NCBI GenBank assembly: GCA_006226425.1
Contig: SBGX01000006.1
Coordinates: forward strand, 1 to 64,000
Origin: Bacteroidota bacterium
GTDB lineage: Bacteria > Bacteroidota > Bacteroidia > Flavobacteriales_D > Crocinitomicaceae
Direction: 5' to 3'
DNA length: 64,000 nucleotides
Part shown: piece by piece, positions 37,553 to 45,795 of the stretch
Layout: every line of letters starts with the position of its first letter
Position numbering within the stretch: position 1 is the stretch's first letter
Position numbers and translations under genes: made by a program
The notes under the pieces: generated by a model
What the model saw: only the letters and a program-made list of their open reading frames with translations
Databases searched by the model: none
What the model was told of the DNA's origin: nothing

Positions 37553-39028
37553 TTATTTCAACACTTGTACTTTCTCTATAAATTTGGCGTCATCTCCCTT
37601 GAATACCAGGAAGTAATTTCCTTCGGCAACTGCTCCGAAATCCAAATCCATTTGGGTTCCGTCAATTGTCCAGGAAACCAGTGTTCTTCCCAATTGATCA
37701 CGTAGCTCAACTGTATTGAAGTTTGTCAACTGATCTCCTTTAAGGTATACTTTTCCAGCACTCGGGTTTGGATAAATACTGATGTTTGCTTTCGCTTCAT
37801 CTTCCAAACCAAGATGAGTAACTACTTTGAAAGGAATCTCTACTGTTTTTAGTTGCTCCAATGTTGCATCATTGTACAATACTGTTCCGTTCACATCAAA
37901 GAAGTCAAATTTAGCTGTTCCATCTCCGTATGAGTCACCAGCTACCATGGTATAACATCCAACTTCTGGCATGAAATACTCATAGTTATATGTTGTGTTC
38001 CCTTGAGTCAAATCACCCGCGTTTACCTGAGTTCCAGGAACCGTGATGTTACTTGAACTCTTAATTCTCCAGGAAACTTCGTCTGGATAGCTATCTGTTC
38101 CAACCGAAAGCAATACGTGATTACTTACTTCTTTCGCTGGTTCAACCATGATCACTTTGGAATCGTTGTCTGGATTCATATCCCCATCTATCATAACAAC
38201 CACTTCCAACTCTCCTCCTGAGAAGTTATCAATTCCTGTACAGGTAATTACTTTTGTTTTATACGGCTCGATTGCTACGGAAGAATTGTATGATCCCGTT
38301 GAAACTTCCTGTCCGTTGAAACGAACGGAAATGTTCAAACTTGTAATTCCCTCTGTTGTTCCGAGGTTTTGAATCTCAACACGTGGCGTATATTTCGCAG
38401 GCCCACAAAATCTAGTGGCTCCCATGAATCCTAAAATCGTTGCGTCTTTCTCTTTCGTTCCTGCAGGAGGACAATCTCCAACAAAACTGTAGAACCAGTC
38501 GGCGTCACCTCTCACTACTTTCTCAGCAGATCGGTTTGGACATACTTTGTAAATTGTTGGGAAAGCAGAAATTCCGAAATCTGACATCACAGAATTTCCA
38601 GCAGATCCAGAAGGAAGGTCGATCAATGGATAGATCGTGGCTGCCGCCCAGTTTCCCTGGGTATTATCTGCATAGGCATTTCCTGTATTTCCTTGTTGCC
38701 CGTTAATCTGATCCATCGTGTTGCTTTGCTCAGATTCAACAAACAATACAACCACATCATCCGTTGTGTTTTCGTTCACTCCTGGCGCTCCAGCTGGACC
38801 GTGCTCCTTATAAAGGTTTTCAAAAGCATGTGTGTTGTGGAAACTCCAACAAGGTCCACACCATGCAGCCGAAAAGTCAATATAAACTGTTTTTCCCTGA
38901 TCCAGGTACGAATAAAGGTCATGCTCAACACCCTTTATATCCGTCAAGGTAAAGTTCTTGACTGTCTTTGTTTGTGCCGAAACCATCAACCCCGACACCA
39001 AACTCAAAGAAAGTAATAGTTTTTTCAT
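37553..39028 (-). CDS. T9SS type A cargo protein with thioredoxin-like domain
   Basis: A 491-residue protein. After the signal peptide (to about VSAQT) comes a redoxin/thioredoxin-like domain (about 22-180) with VYIDFSAAWCGPCWSF; the active-site Cys pair is at about 57 and 60. Two beta domains follow, one with NLGTTEGITSLNISVRFNG (CARDB-like) and one with SYGDGTAKFDFFDVNG. The end is a type A sorting signal (NISIYPNPSAGKVYL, KVQVLK). It is therefore a thiol-disulfide protein sent to the surface or released, which is unusual since most such domains stay in the periplasm. The partner or substrate is unknown. It has its own promoter region and a strong terminator. Confidence 0.88.
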   Translation of the reverse strand: MKKLLLSLSLVSGLMVSAQTKTVKNFTLTDIKGVEHDLYSYLDQGKTVYIDFSAAWCGPCWSFHNTHAFENLYKEHGPAGAPGVNENTTDDVVVLFVESEQSNTMDQINGQQGNTGNAYADNTQGNWAAATIYPLIDLPSGSAGNSVMSDFGISAFPTIYKVCPNRSAEKVVRGDADWFYSFVGDCPPAGTKEKDATILGFMGATRFCGPAKYTPRVEIQNLGTTEGITSLNISVRFNGQEVSTGSYNSSVAIEPYKTKVITCTGIDNFSGGELEVVVMIDGDMNPDNDSKVIMVEPAKEVSNHVLLSVGTDSYPDEVSWRIKSSSNITVPGTQVNAGDLTQGNTTYNYEYFMPEVGCYTMVAGDSYGDGTAKFDFFDVNGTVLYNDATLEQLKTVEIPFKVVTHLGLEDEAKANISIYPNPSAGKVYLKGDQLTNFNTVELRDQLGRTLVSWTIDGTQMDLDFGAVAEGNYFLVFKGDDAKFIEKVQVLK

Positions 39029-39372
39029 GTGTTTAAATTTTGTTACTGAATAACAAATATAAGAAAGTGCTGACTAGTCCGGCCGATTCGCTAAATCGTT
39101 TTTCGTTCCAATTGTTGGATTGCTAGCGAATCGCAGTGCCAAAACCGTTTAGCCGTCTATTTGACTGACTTATTTTTATTCCTTTTGTACCATTTGCTGA
39201 TTTAAGTGTTCACTCTACTGATCCGTCGGGGTGTTTTTAGATGTTTTCGGGCTTTTATGATTGGCTTTTTTGCTTCTTTTTGAGGTAGTTAGGGCTCCGA
39301 TGTTCTTTGATTCTTACTCCAGTATGCTTTGCATCTAAATTCGTATCTTCCCCCGGTTTAAGCGATTTTGAC
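39029..39372. promoter_or_regulatory. 344-bp intergenic region with inverted repeats
   Basis: No gene is seen here. It holds a -7 box for the minus-strand gene (TATATTTG, 39054-39061), a 10-bp inverted repeat CGATTCGCTA / TAGCGAATCG (39084-39093 and 39124-39133) enclosing a smaller TCCAA-TTG-TTGGA hairpin, and an AAAACCGTTTAGC motif (39141-39153) shared with the region upstream of the T9SS gene at 41053. The sirtuin promoter must also lie here but is not clear. Confidence 0.55.
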
Positions 39373-40074
39373 ATGAAAAAACTGGTTGTATTGAGTGGCG
39401 CAGGGATGAGCGCTGACAGTGGAATTCAAACATTCCGAGACTCCAACGGTCTTTGGGAGAATTACCGGATCGAAGAAGTGGCAACTCCCCAGGCATGGAA
39501 TTCGAACCCGGAGATGGTTCAGGAATTTTATAACATGAGACGCGCCAATGTCATGGAGGCCTCACCGAATGCGGCACATCTTTTTTTGGCCGAACTAGAA
39601 CAAACATTTGATGTCCATGTGGTCACCCAAAATATCGATGATTTGCACGAGCGGGCTGGAAGCAGTAAGGTACTTCATCTTCATGGAAATATCAGACTTG
39701 CGAAAAGCTCCGGACCAGAGCCCGAAAAAAAATACTACCCGATCAATGGCCCCAGTCTCTCTCTAACGGAGGATTTTTGTGACGATGGTTATCCCTTGAG
39801 ACCTCATGTCGTGTGGTTTGGAGAAGCCGTTCCTGCTCTCGACGAGGCAGGACGAGTTTGCGCGGGAGCTGATATTCTACTCATTATCGGGACCTCTCTT
39901 CAGGTATACCCGGCTGCCGGACTCGTTCACTATGCTCCTCCTGGAAGTTCTAAAATTGTGGTTGACCCGGGTGCCAAAGATCTTGGATTGGACTCCAGCT
40001 TTACTCAGATCAACTCCGGTGCTGTTTCTGCTCTCGAGGATCTTCGCGAAATCCTCCATCGTTTAAACCAATAA
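39373..40074 (+). CDS. cobB: Sirtuin NAD-dependent protein deacylase
   Basis: The ATG at 39373 starts MKKLVVLSGAGMSADSGI; the upstream in-frame start would add a non-family stretch. The 233-residue enzyme removes acyl groups from lysines using NAD. It has GAGMSADSGIQTFR, TQNIDDLHERAG, catalytic His about 104 in LHLHGN, and Tyr53/Arg56 in FYNMRRA. In CobB and SIRT5 that Tyr-x-x-Arg pair accepts succinyl or malonyl lysines. The zinc-binding CxxC pairs are missing; only one Cys (about 136) remains in that region. Similar cysteine-poor sirtuins are known to me from other Bacteroidota, so this is likely a lineage trait. Confidence 0.9.
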   Translation: MKKLVVLSGAGMSADSGIQTFRDSNGLWENYRIEEVATPQAWNSNPEMVQEFYNMRRANVMEASPNAAHLFLAELEQTFDVHVVTQNIDDLHERAGSSKVLHLHGNIRLAKSSGPEPEKKYYPINGPSLSLTEDFCDDGYPLRPHVVWFGEAVPALDEAGRVCAGADILLIIGTSLQVYPAAGLVHYAPPGSSKIVVDPGAKDLGLDSSFTQINSGAVSALEDLREILHRLNQ

Positions 40075-40098
40075 AAAACCCGGACGAAAGCCCGGGTT
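40073..40098 (-). terminator. Terminator between convergent sirtuin and T9SS genes
   Basis: AACCCGG (40077-40083) pairs with CCGGGTT (40092-40098). The A tract at 40073-40078 becomes a T run on the minus strand, so it mainly ends the minus-strand T9SS gene. It also overlaps the sirtuin stop. Confidence 0.75.
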
Positions 40099-40120
40099 CT
40101 CTATGAGATTTTTCTTATGA

Positions 40121-41053
40121 TTAATTGTGTTTAACCACAAAGCGCTTCGAGTAGGTCTTATTACCTGTTACCACGCTCATAATATAAATTCCGTTTTTCA
40201 AATCTTCTACTCGGATTTTCTTTGTTTGCTTGAATTGTTCCTGTTTTACTTCTTTTCCAAGCACATCCGTAATACGAATTGTCGCTGAGGTATTTACTCC
40301 TGAAGATTTCACGACGATGTATTCAGTCGCCGGGTTTGGATACAAACCAATTTGAACGTTCACATTAATTTCTTCAATCGCTGCTGAAGTTTCACTGGCA
40401 TCCAGTTTTCCATTTCCGTTTACATCACCTTCTACTTCTCCGTTGTCGATCATTCCATTCCCGTTCACGTCTCCAACCACTTCTCCGCCATCAATCGTTC
40501 CGTTGTTATTGGTATCCCCAGCAATTTCGTCTCCATTGATAATTCCATTGTTATCTGTATCTCCGGCAACATCTTCCCGGTGAATCACCACATCCACAGA
40601 GTCCATCGCATTTCCTGGCTCCCGACCTACATAATAGCGGTAGTGTCCATTATTCATGACGGCATCATCCGGATTGATGTGAATTTGCAATAATCCTGCC
40701 TCTTGAGCCGCAATCTCTGCTGACTCTGGGGAATCCCAAACATCGGCCATCATCTGACCCGTTGTATAACAAGAACCTCCCAGTGGGTCATTTTCAGAAC
40801 CCCAACACAAATAATCTTCCCAGCCCTGATTTGGAACATTCATTCGAACTCTTGTAATGTACCAACTCTCCACTTTTGTTGATTCATTATGAACCTGAAT
40901 CTCCACGACTTGCTCTGCCCCGTCTGTTGCTGTTACAGAGTGGATTCCACCTGAAAGGTTATCCTGAGAATCTTTCAGCGTTATTTTCATCTGACCAATA
41001 GCGGAAAGTGCCGTTAATGAGATCAGTCCAAAAGAAAGTAGTATTTTATGCAT
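40121..41053 (-). CDS. T9SS type A cargo protein with four calcium-loop-like repeats
   Basis: A 310-residue secreted protein with a signal peptide (to about SAIGQ). Residues about 20-160 form a beta domain with lysyl-oxidase-like composition (VRMNVPNQGWEDYLCWGSEND). Residues about 163-219 hold four repeats of about 14 residues, GDxNxNGxIDxGEV, with Asp/Asn spacing like dockerin or EF-hand calcium loops. The type A sorting signal ends the protein (IGLYPNPATEYIVV, KRFVVKHN). The repeats probably bind calcium and act as a rigid linker. Function otherwise unknown. Its promoter region holds a 16-bp palindrome and the shared CTAAACGGTT motif. Confidence 0.82.
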   Translation of the reverse strand: MHKILLSFGLISLTALSAIGQMKITLKDSQDNLSGGIHSVTATDGAEQVVEIQVHNESTKVESWYITRVRMNVPNQGWEDYLCWGSENDPLGGSCYTTGQMMADVWDSPESAEIAAQEAGLLQIHINPDDAVMNNGHYRYYVGREPGNAMDSVDVVIHREDVAGDTDNNGIINGDEIAGDTNNNGTIDGGEVVGDVNGNGMIDNGEVEGDVNGNGKLDASETSAAIEEINVNVQIGLYPNPATEYIVVKSSGVNTSATIRITDVLGKEVKQEQFKQTKKIRVEDLKNGIYIMSVVTGNKTYSKRFVVKHN

Positions 41054-41368
41054 ATTTATATGGCTTTGACTTTATATAATCAATTTCATTTGTGGAGTAC
41101 TCCACACTAACAAATATACCCAAAAATATAAAGGAAATCCACAAAAACCGTTTAGCACAAAAAATAGGTGTTCAATGTTTGTTTATGTTTGTTATTATAA
41201 AACTCTGTTTGTCAAGGTGTTGTATGTTAGTTTTTGATTTTTATTCTATATAGGAATTCAATAGTTTTATCAAAATAGCCCCTCCTTCAATCCCTTAAAT
41301 GGCGTACTTTTGATTTGTGGTAGCATTTTTGCTAGACCTTGGTTAAATCAAAAAAATTCAATTTAATT
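41054..41368. promoter_or_regulatory. 315-bp divergent intergenic region
   Basis: No gene is seen here. For the minus-strand T9SS gene there is a -7 box TATATTTG (41111-41118) with TTTG at 41142-41145 as the -33 element (23-base gap), a perfect 16-bp palindrome TGTGGAGTACTCCACA (41091-41106) where transcription should start, and GCTAAACGGTTTT (minus-strand sense, 41144-41156) just upstream of the -33. For the plus-strand TlpA-like operon there is TACTTTTG at 41305-41312. Confidence 0.55.
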
Positions 41369-41887
41369 ATGAAAATTCTTTTTTCTTTTCTTCTCACGAC
41401 CGCTTTAGCTTTTTCCGCTTCAGCACAAGGAAAACTTCCTTCCGTTAAACTTAAAGATTTAGAGGGAAATACTTTTGACACCAAGGATTTACTTCAGCAT
41501 GATGGACCTATTATTGTCAATTTTTGGGCTACCTGGTGCTCTCCGTGTAAAAGAGAGTTGAACACCATTCATGAGGATTACATCGACTGGCAAGCTGAAA
41601 CAAATGTAAAGCTGGTTGCAGTCTCCATCGACGACGAAAAAACCAAAAATCAGGTTTCTGTCTATGCCAACGGAAAAGGTTGGGATTACCTGGTTCTGTT
41701 GGATCCAAACGGAGATTTTAAACGGGCCATGGGGGTTGGAAACCCACCTCACACCTTCGTCATTGATAAAGACGGTACGATTGTTTACTCTCACAACAAT
41801 TATGCTCCGGGAGATGAACACGAACTTCACCAGGCCGTGGTAGACTTACATAATAAGCAAAAAAAACCTGCGAACAACAAAAAATAA
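41369..41887 (+). CDS. TlpA-like periplasmic thioredoxin
   Basis: The ATG at 41369 gives a signal peptide (to about SASAQ) and 172 residues; a TTG at 41339 is less likely. The domain is TlpA/ResA-like: an N-terminal LPSVKLKDLEGNTFDTKDLL strand region, then NFWATWCSPCKREL with the redox Cys pair at about 57 and 60, a LVAVSIDDE strand, the cis-Pro loop NPPHTFVIDKDG, and a final helix. It probably reduces or oxidises thiols of exported proteins. It heads a four-gene unit; the next gene starts three bases after its stop. Confidence 0.9.
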   Translation: MKILFSFLLTTALAFSASAQGKLPSVKLKDLEGNTFDTKDLLQHDGPIIVNFWATWCSPCKRELNTIHEDYIDWQAETNVKLVAVSIDDEKTKNQVSVYANGKGWDYLVLLDPNGDFKRAMGVGNPPHTFVIDKDGTIVYSHNNYAPGDEHELHQAVVDLHNKQKKPANNKK

Positions 41888-41890
41888 ATC

Positions 41891-43534
41891 ATGCACAAAT
41901 CAGTCGCTCTCGTTAGTCTTCTGTTCATTTCTTCTTACGGATGGACACAGCTGAGGGGAAGTATCTCCGGAAACGCCGAAACAACTTTTCAATACCTCAA
42001 AGAAGATTCGCTCATTGGGGCGACCCAGCCGAGTGAAAAGGGGCTTCTGAATTCATACATGAATGTTTTTTATACCGGCTCTAACTTCAAGGCCGGGATG
42101 AGAATTGAATCCTATCTTCCGCGCATCCAGGGGTATCCGGATCGTTTTGATGGAACTGGTTTGGGAATGCGCTATGTCGGTTACCAGAATGATTACCTGG
42201 ATTTGACGCTCGGGAATTTTTATGAGCAATTTGGTGCCGGAATGATCTTTCGATCGTATGAAGACCGAAATTTAGGGTATGACAATGTCATGGACGGAAT
42301 TCGGCTGATTTTCAGGCCTCGAAAAGGATTAAAACTTACTGGGGTGTATGGTCGTCAACGCCTTTCCTTCACTGAGGGGAAAGTAATTAAAGGAGACGGA
42401 TTGGTACGAGGGCTGGATGCGGACCTAAATGTGAATCAGTTCTTTTCAAAATTGAGTGACAAACAGCTACAAGTTGGGCTCGGTGGATCTTTCGTCAGTA
42501 AGTATCAGGTAGATAATAATGACACCTATGTGCTTCCGGAAAATGTTGGTTCTTATGGAGGACGGATTAACCTTCGCTATAAGAAATTTGCTTTCAACGC
42601 CGAATACATTCACAAAGAAAATGACCCTTCGGATGACAACGGATACATTTATAATTCCGGTCATGCTGCCCTTTTTAATTTAACTTATACCAAAAAGGGG
42701 CTGGGGATTATCGTTTCCGGAAAATCTGTCAATAACATGAGTTTCCGTTCTGACCGAACTAAAGATTTGCAGGACGTCTTTGTTAACTTTTTGCCGGCGA
42801 TGAACAAAACGCATACCTACAACCTCGTTGCCACTCTTTATCCTTACACCACTCAACCACTTGGTGAGGTGGCTTATCAGGCTGAAGTTTTGTACACGGT
42901 TAAAAGAGGGAGTAAACTCGGAGGAAAATATGGTTTGCCGATCAATGTCAATTTTTCAACGGCCTTTAATCCTGTAAAACACCCGGTTGGGAGCAATCAG
43001 GGAAGGATCATGTATGAGGGTCATCTTTTCGATATGAGCGACAGCCTTTTCTGGCAGGATTTCAATATTAACGTAACTAAAAAGGTCAACAAAAGCCTGA
43101 AGTTCATTGCTTCTTATTATTCGATCCGATTAAACAATGATGCAACTAAGGTGACTAACTTCGCAACAGGAATCATCAATTCACATATCGGTGTTTTAGA
43201 AATCAATAAATCCTTTGGAAGAAAGCACTCCGTACGACTTGAACTACAAGGTCTGTTCACGAAACAGGACAAAGGGAACTGGTTTACGACGGTTGCCGAA
43301 TACAATATTTCACCCAAATGGTTTTTCGGCTTGATGGATCAGTACAATTATGGCAATCCTCATTCTGAACAACGAATTCACTACCTGATCGGGACATTTG
43401 GATTTATTAAATCCTCGTCACGATTCATGGTTTCCTACGGAAGACAACGTGCAGGACTTTTCTGTGTCGGTGGAATTTGTCGCTTTGTCCCTGCTTCCAA
43501 TGGTTTAACTTTTTCCTTCACGCATAGTTTCTAA
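41891..43534 (+). CDS. DUF6029-like outer-membrane beta-barrel protein
   Basis: A 547-residue protein with a signal peptide (to about YGWTQ). The rest is alternating aromatic strands typical of a large outer-membrane barrel (LDLTLGNFYEQFGAGMIFRSYEDRNLGYDNVMDG, KFAFNAEYIHKEND), ending in TFSFTHSF with the terminal Phe common in barrel proteins. I assign it to the DUF6029 type by overall recall, not by search. It is co-transcribed with the TlpA-like and Omp28-like genes (3- and 2-base gaps), which suggests a shared job in handling disulfide-bearing exported proteins. Function unknown. Confidence 0.72.
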   Translation: MHKSVALVSLLFISSYGWTQLRGSISGNAETTFQYLKEDSLIGATQPSEKGLLNSYMNVFYTGSNFKAGMRIESYLPRIQGYPDRFDGTGLGMRYVGYQNDYLDLTLGNFYEQFGAGMIFRSYEDRNLGYDNVMDGIRLIFRPRKGLKLTGVYGRQRLSFTEGKVIKGDGLVRGLDADLNVNQFFSKLSDKQLQVGLGGSFVSKYQVDNNDTYVLPENVGSYGGRINLRYKKFAFNAEYIHKENDPSDDNGYIYNSGHAALFNLTYTKKGLGIIVSGKSVNNMSFRSDRTKDLQDVFVNFLPAMNKTHTYNLVATLYPYTTQPLGEVAYQAEVLYTVKRGSKLGGKYGLPINVNFSTAFNPVKHPVGSNQGRIMYEGHLFDMSDSLFWQDFNINVTKKVNKSLKFIASYYSIRLNNDATKVTNFATGIINSHIGVLEINKSFGRKHSVRLELQGLFTKQDKGNWFTTVAEYNISPKWFFGLMDQYNYGNPHSEQRIHYLIGTFGFIKSSSRFMVSYGRQRAGLFCVGGICRFVPASNGLTFSFTHSF

Positions 43535-43536
43535 AG

Positions 43537-44451
43537 ATGATGAGATACCTATTTATACTTTGTTGTTTTAGTGCCCTGCTTTCCTGCGATAAAGTGGAAA
43601 ACCCGATTCAAGAGCAGGCGACGAATGAAGTGGATTCCCTTTTGTATCCGAATGATTGGAGTTCTTATCCCTGGCCCACTTTTGAGAATAATACGAATAC
43701 GAACCGAAACATTCTGATTGAAGATTATACAGGTCACACTTGTGTTTTTTGTCCGGCAGCAGCAGACATTGCACATGAACTGGCCGGAAACAATCCGAAT
43801 CGCGTTTTTGTGGCTTCTATTCATGCCTCTCCAGGAGGACTGGGAGAATTTCAGTTGGTAGAGGAGCCTGTCTTTGTACATGACTTCACCACTCCAGAAG
43901 GCTTACAGTACGGGGAGACGTATGAAAGTGGATTTGGCTTCTTGGGTAATCCGAGAGGAAACATCAGCCGGATTACTTTTAATGGAACAATGTTCCAGAA
44001 GGCGAGTCAATGGGAACAAAAAACCAACGAAGCGCTGAGTGCCAATTTGCTTCAGGTAAACCTTCAGGCCAAGGCCAACTATTATGAAACGACGCGTGGA
44101 CTTTTCGTGCATACAGAGATCGATCCAATGCTTGTGAGCCCAGCAGACATTAATCTCGTAGCCTATTTCATTCAGGACACCTTTGTGGCGCCCCAAAAAA
44201 GACAGCAAAACGGAGTAACGGAGACTGTTATGGATTATGTGCATCACGATGTGCACCGGGGAAATCTAGACGGCTTTGCTTTCGGAAGAACCCTGAACAG
44301 TACGTACTTAAAAGACAACGGGCTTTATCAGGTCGATATGAGCTATCGCATTCCGGATGAATACGACCCTAAAAACTGTCATGTGCTCATCTATGCCATG
44401 AATCGGGAAAGCTACGAAATCTATCAGGTCATCAAGGTGGATATTCCATAG
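43537..44451 (+). CDS. Omp28-related outer-membrane lipoprotein
   Basis: A 304-residue lipoprotein (lipobox ALLSC, Cys 17). It has the Omp28-like start: RNILIEDYTGHTCVFCPAAA with a CxxC pair at about 69 and 72, then FVASIHASPGG, resembling a thioredoxin fold. Beta-rich C-terminal sequence follows. Omp28 was described as a Porphyromonas gingivalis surface protein; its CxxC suggests a redox or maturation role. It follows the DUF6029-like gene by two bases and is followed by a CPBP protease gene after five bases. Confidence 0.87.
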   Translation: MMRYLFILCCFSALLSCDKVENPIQEQATNEVDSLLYPNDWSSYPWPTFENNTNTNRNILIEDYTGHTCVFCPAAADIAHELAGNNPNRVFVASIHASPGGLGEFQLVEEPVFVHDFTTPEGLQYGETYESGFGFLGNPRGNISRITFNGTMFQKASQWEQKTNEALSANLLQVNLQAKANYYETTRGLFVHTEIDPMLVSPADINLVAYFIQDTFVAPQKRQQNGVTETVMDYVHHDVHRGNLDGFAFGRTLNSTYLKDNGLYQVDMSYRIPDEYDPKNCHVLIYAMNRESYEIYQVIKVDIP

Positions 44452-44456
44452 GGAAT

Positions 44457-45056
44457 ATGCCTAAAATTCAGGTTTATTTACTGGGATTGGCGACTTTAAT
44501 CGGCTTTCCTGCCATCGGGCTCGGCCTTTGGCTTTTATTTGAGGATAGCCCACTCCTTGAAAAATTTGAATGGTCCTCCGCTTTTGATCTCTACCAATTA
44601 GGTGGTTTACTGTTTGGGGTGGCCTTTGCTTTTCTGGCGCTGTTTCTATTTCGTTCCCCCTACTTCAAAAAAGAGTTTATCGATCAACGTCGCTTGATTT
44701 CCTCCATGAATTTGAATCACTTCGATCGCTTTTTCCTGGCTTTTTGTGCCGGGTTCGGAGAAGAGATTCTCTTTCGGGCCTGTCTTCAGCACTGGATGGG
44801 GCTTTGGTTAACCAGTGTGGCTTTTGTAGCCATTCATGGTTACCTAAATCCTCGAAAGAAAGCCTTGTTTCTTTATGGACTCTGCCTGGTTCCTTTTATT
44901 CTTGGCCTGGGTTGGGCTTATGAAAAAATTGGCTTGTGGTTCAGTATCTGGGCCCATTTTGCCTACGACCTGGTTCTTTTTTACCAGATCAGGCAGGATG
45001 AAGAAGAGCGAGAGATCAACGAAGATATTCCCTGGGAATCTCACATACCGGAATAG
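44457..45056 (+). CDS. CPBP-family intramembrane glutamic protease
   Basis: A 199-residue membrane protein with several hydrophobic helices. It holds the CPBP/CAAX-type catalytic motifs: GFGEEILFRACLQ (EExxxR), the second His in VAIHGYLN, and the third in IWAHFAYDLVLF. The family cleaves peptides within the membrane; members act in prenyl-protein processing, bacteriocin immunity or regulation. It is last in the TlpA/DUF6029/Omp28 unit. Its last 41 bases overlap the convergent nadE coding sequence. Confidence 0.87.
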   Translation: MPKIQVYLLGLATLIGFPAIGLGLWLLFEDSPLLEKFEWSSAFDLYQLGGLLFGVAFAFLALFLFRSPYFKKEFIDQRRLISSMNLNHFDRFFLAFCAGFGEEILFRACLQHWMGLWLTSVAFVAIHGYLNPRKKALFLYGLCLVPFILGLGWAYEKIGLWFSIWAHFAYDLVLFYQIRQDEEEREINEDIPWESHIPE

Positions 45057-45792
45057 GTTCTATTTTGTGTCGATTGATTCTATTCAGTCTTCGGTACAAA
45101 GTCAACACTTCTGCCTGACGATCTGTTAAAGTGCTTTCATCTCCTTTAAACTCCATTGCCCATTCCAGTTCCGGATAACTCGCTCCGATCTGATCCTCAT
45201 CGCTTCGTCCGTCTTCCCAAAGACCATCCGTTGGTTTGGCTTGCTGAATTACATCCACGACTCCGAGGTACTTCGCCATGGCAAAGACCTGTGTTTTATT
45301 CAAGTCGGCAATTGGGCTTAAATCTACCCCCCCGTCACCGTACTTCGTGAAAAATCCGATTCCAAAGTCTTCCACCTTGTTTCCCGTCCCGGCAACCAAC
45401 AGTTTGTTTGATTGTCCAACGGCATATAAAGTGAGCATTCTCAATCTTGCCCGGCTGTTAGCCATCGCCAGGTTATCTTCTACGGTCTCTTCCGGGAATA
45501 AATGCTCCAGACTGGAAAATGCATCACTCAGATTGATTTCCATTCCCTTTACATTCGGAAAGCGCTGACAAAGGTCTTCAATGTGCTCTTGTGCACGGCT
45601 ATACTCTGCTTTAGTCTGCCGAATCGGCATATTCAGCAGGATCACTTTTTTACCCGTTTGGGCACAGAGTGTAGAGGTTAATGCGGAGTCAATCCCACCG
45701 GAAATTCCCACCACAAAACCAAGTAGCCCGGCATTTTCACAATAAGTGTTGAGCCAGGCTACAATATGTTGATTGATTTTTTCTAATTCCAA
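45016..45792 (-). CDS. nadE: Ammonia-dependent NAD synthetase
   Basis: A 258-residue enzyme for the last step of NAD synthesis, adenylating and amidating nicotinate adenine dinucleotide with ATP and ammonia. The PP-loop SGGIDSALTS is near residue 30, with KVILLNMPI, AGTGNKVEDFGIGFFTKYGDGGVDLSPIADL and LEWAMEF further on. There is no N-terminal glutaminase domain, so ammonia is the direct donor. It follows the beta-barrel gene by three bases. nadE next to gldB is a familiar arrangement in Flavobacteria; here they are in the same neighbourhood, divergent, with the barrel gene between. Confidence 0.95.
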   Translation of the reverse strand: MELEKINQHIVAWLNTYCENAGLLGFVVGISGGIDSALTSTLCAQTGKKVILLNMPIRQTKAEYSRAQEHIEDLCQRFPNVKGMEINLSDAFSSLEHLFPEETVEDNLAMANSRARLRMLTLYAVGQSNKLLVAGTGNKVEDFGIGFFTKYGDGGVDLSPIADLNKTQVFAMAKYLGVVDVIQQAKPTDGLWEDGRSDEDQIGASYPELEWAMEFKGDESTLTDRQAEVLTLYRRLNRINRHKIEPIPVCEIPREYLR

Positions 45793-45795
45793 GGT

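Noticed and set aside
39307-39372. An upstream start of the sirtuin
   Set aside because: The added residues do not look like a sirtuin start, and the later ATG matches the family.
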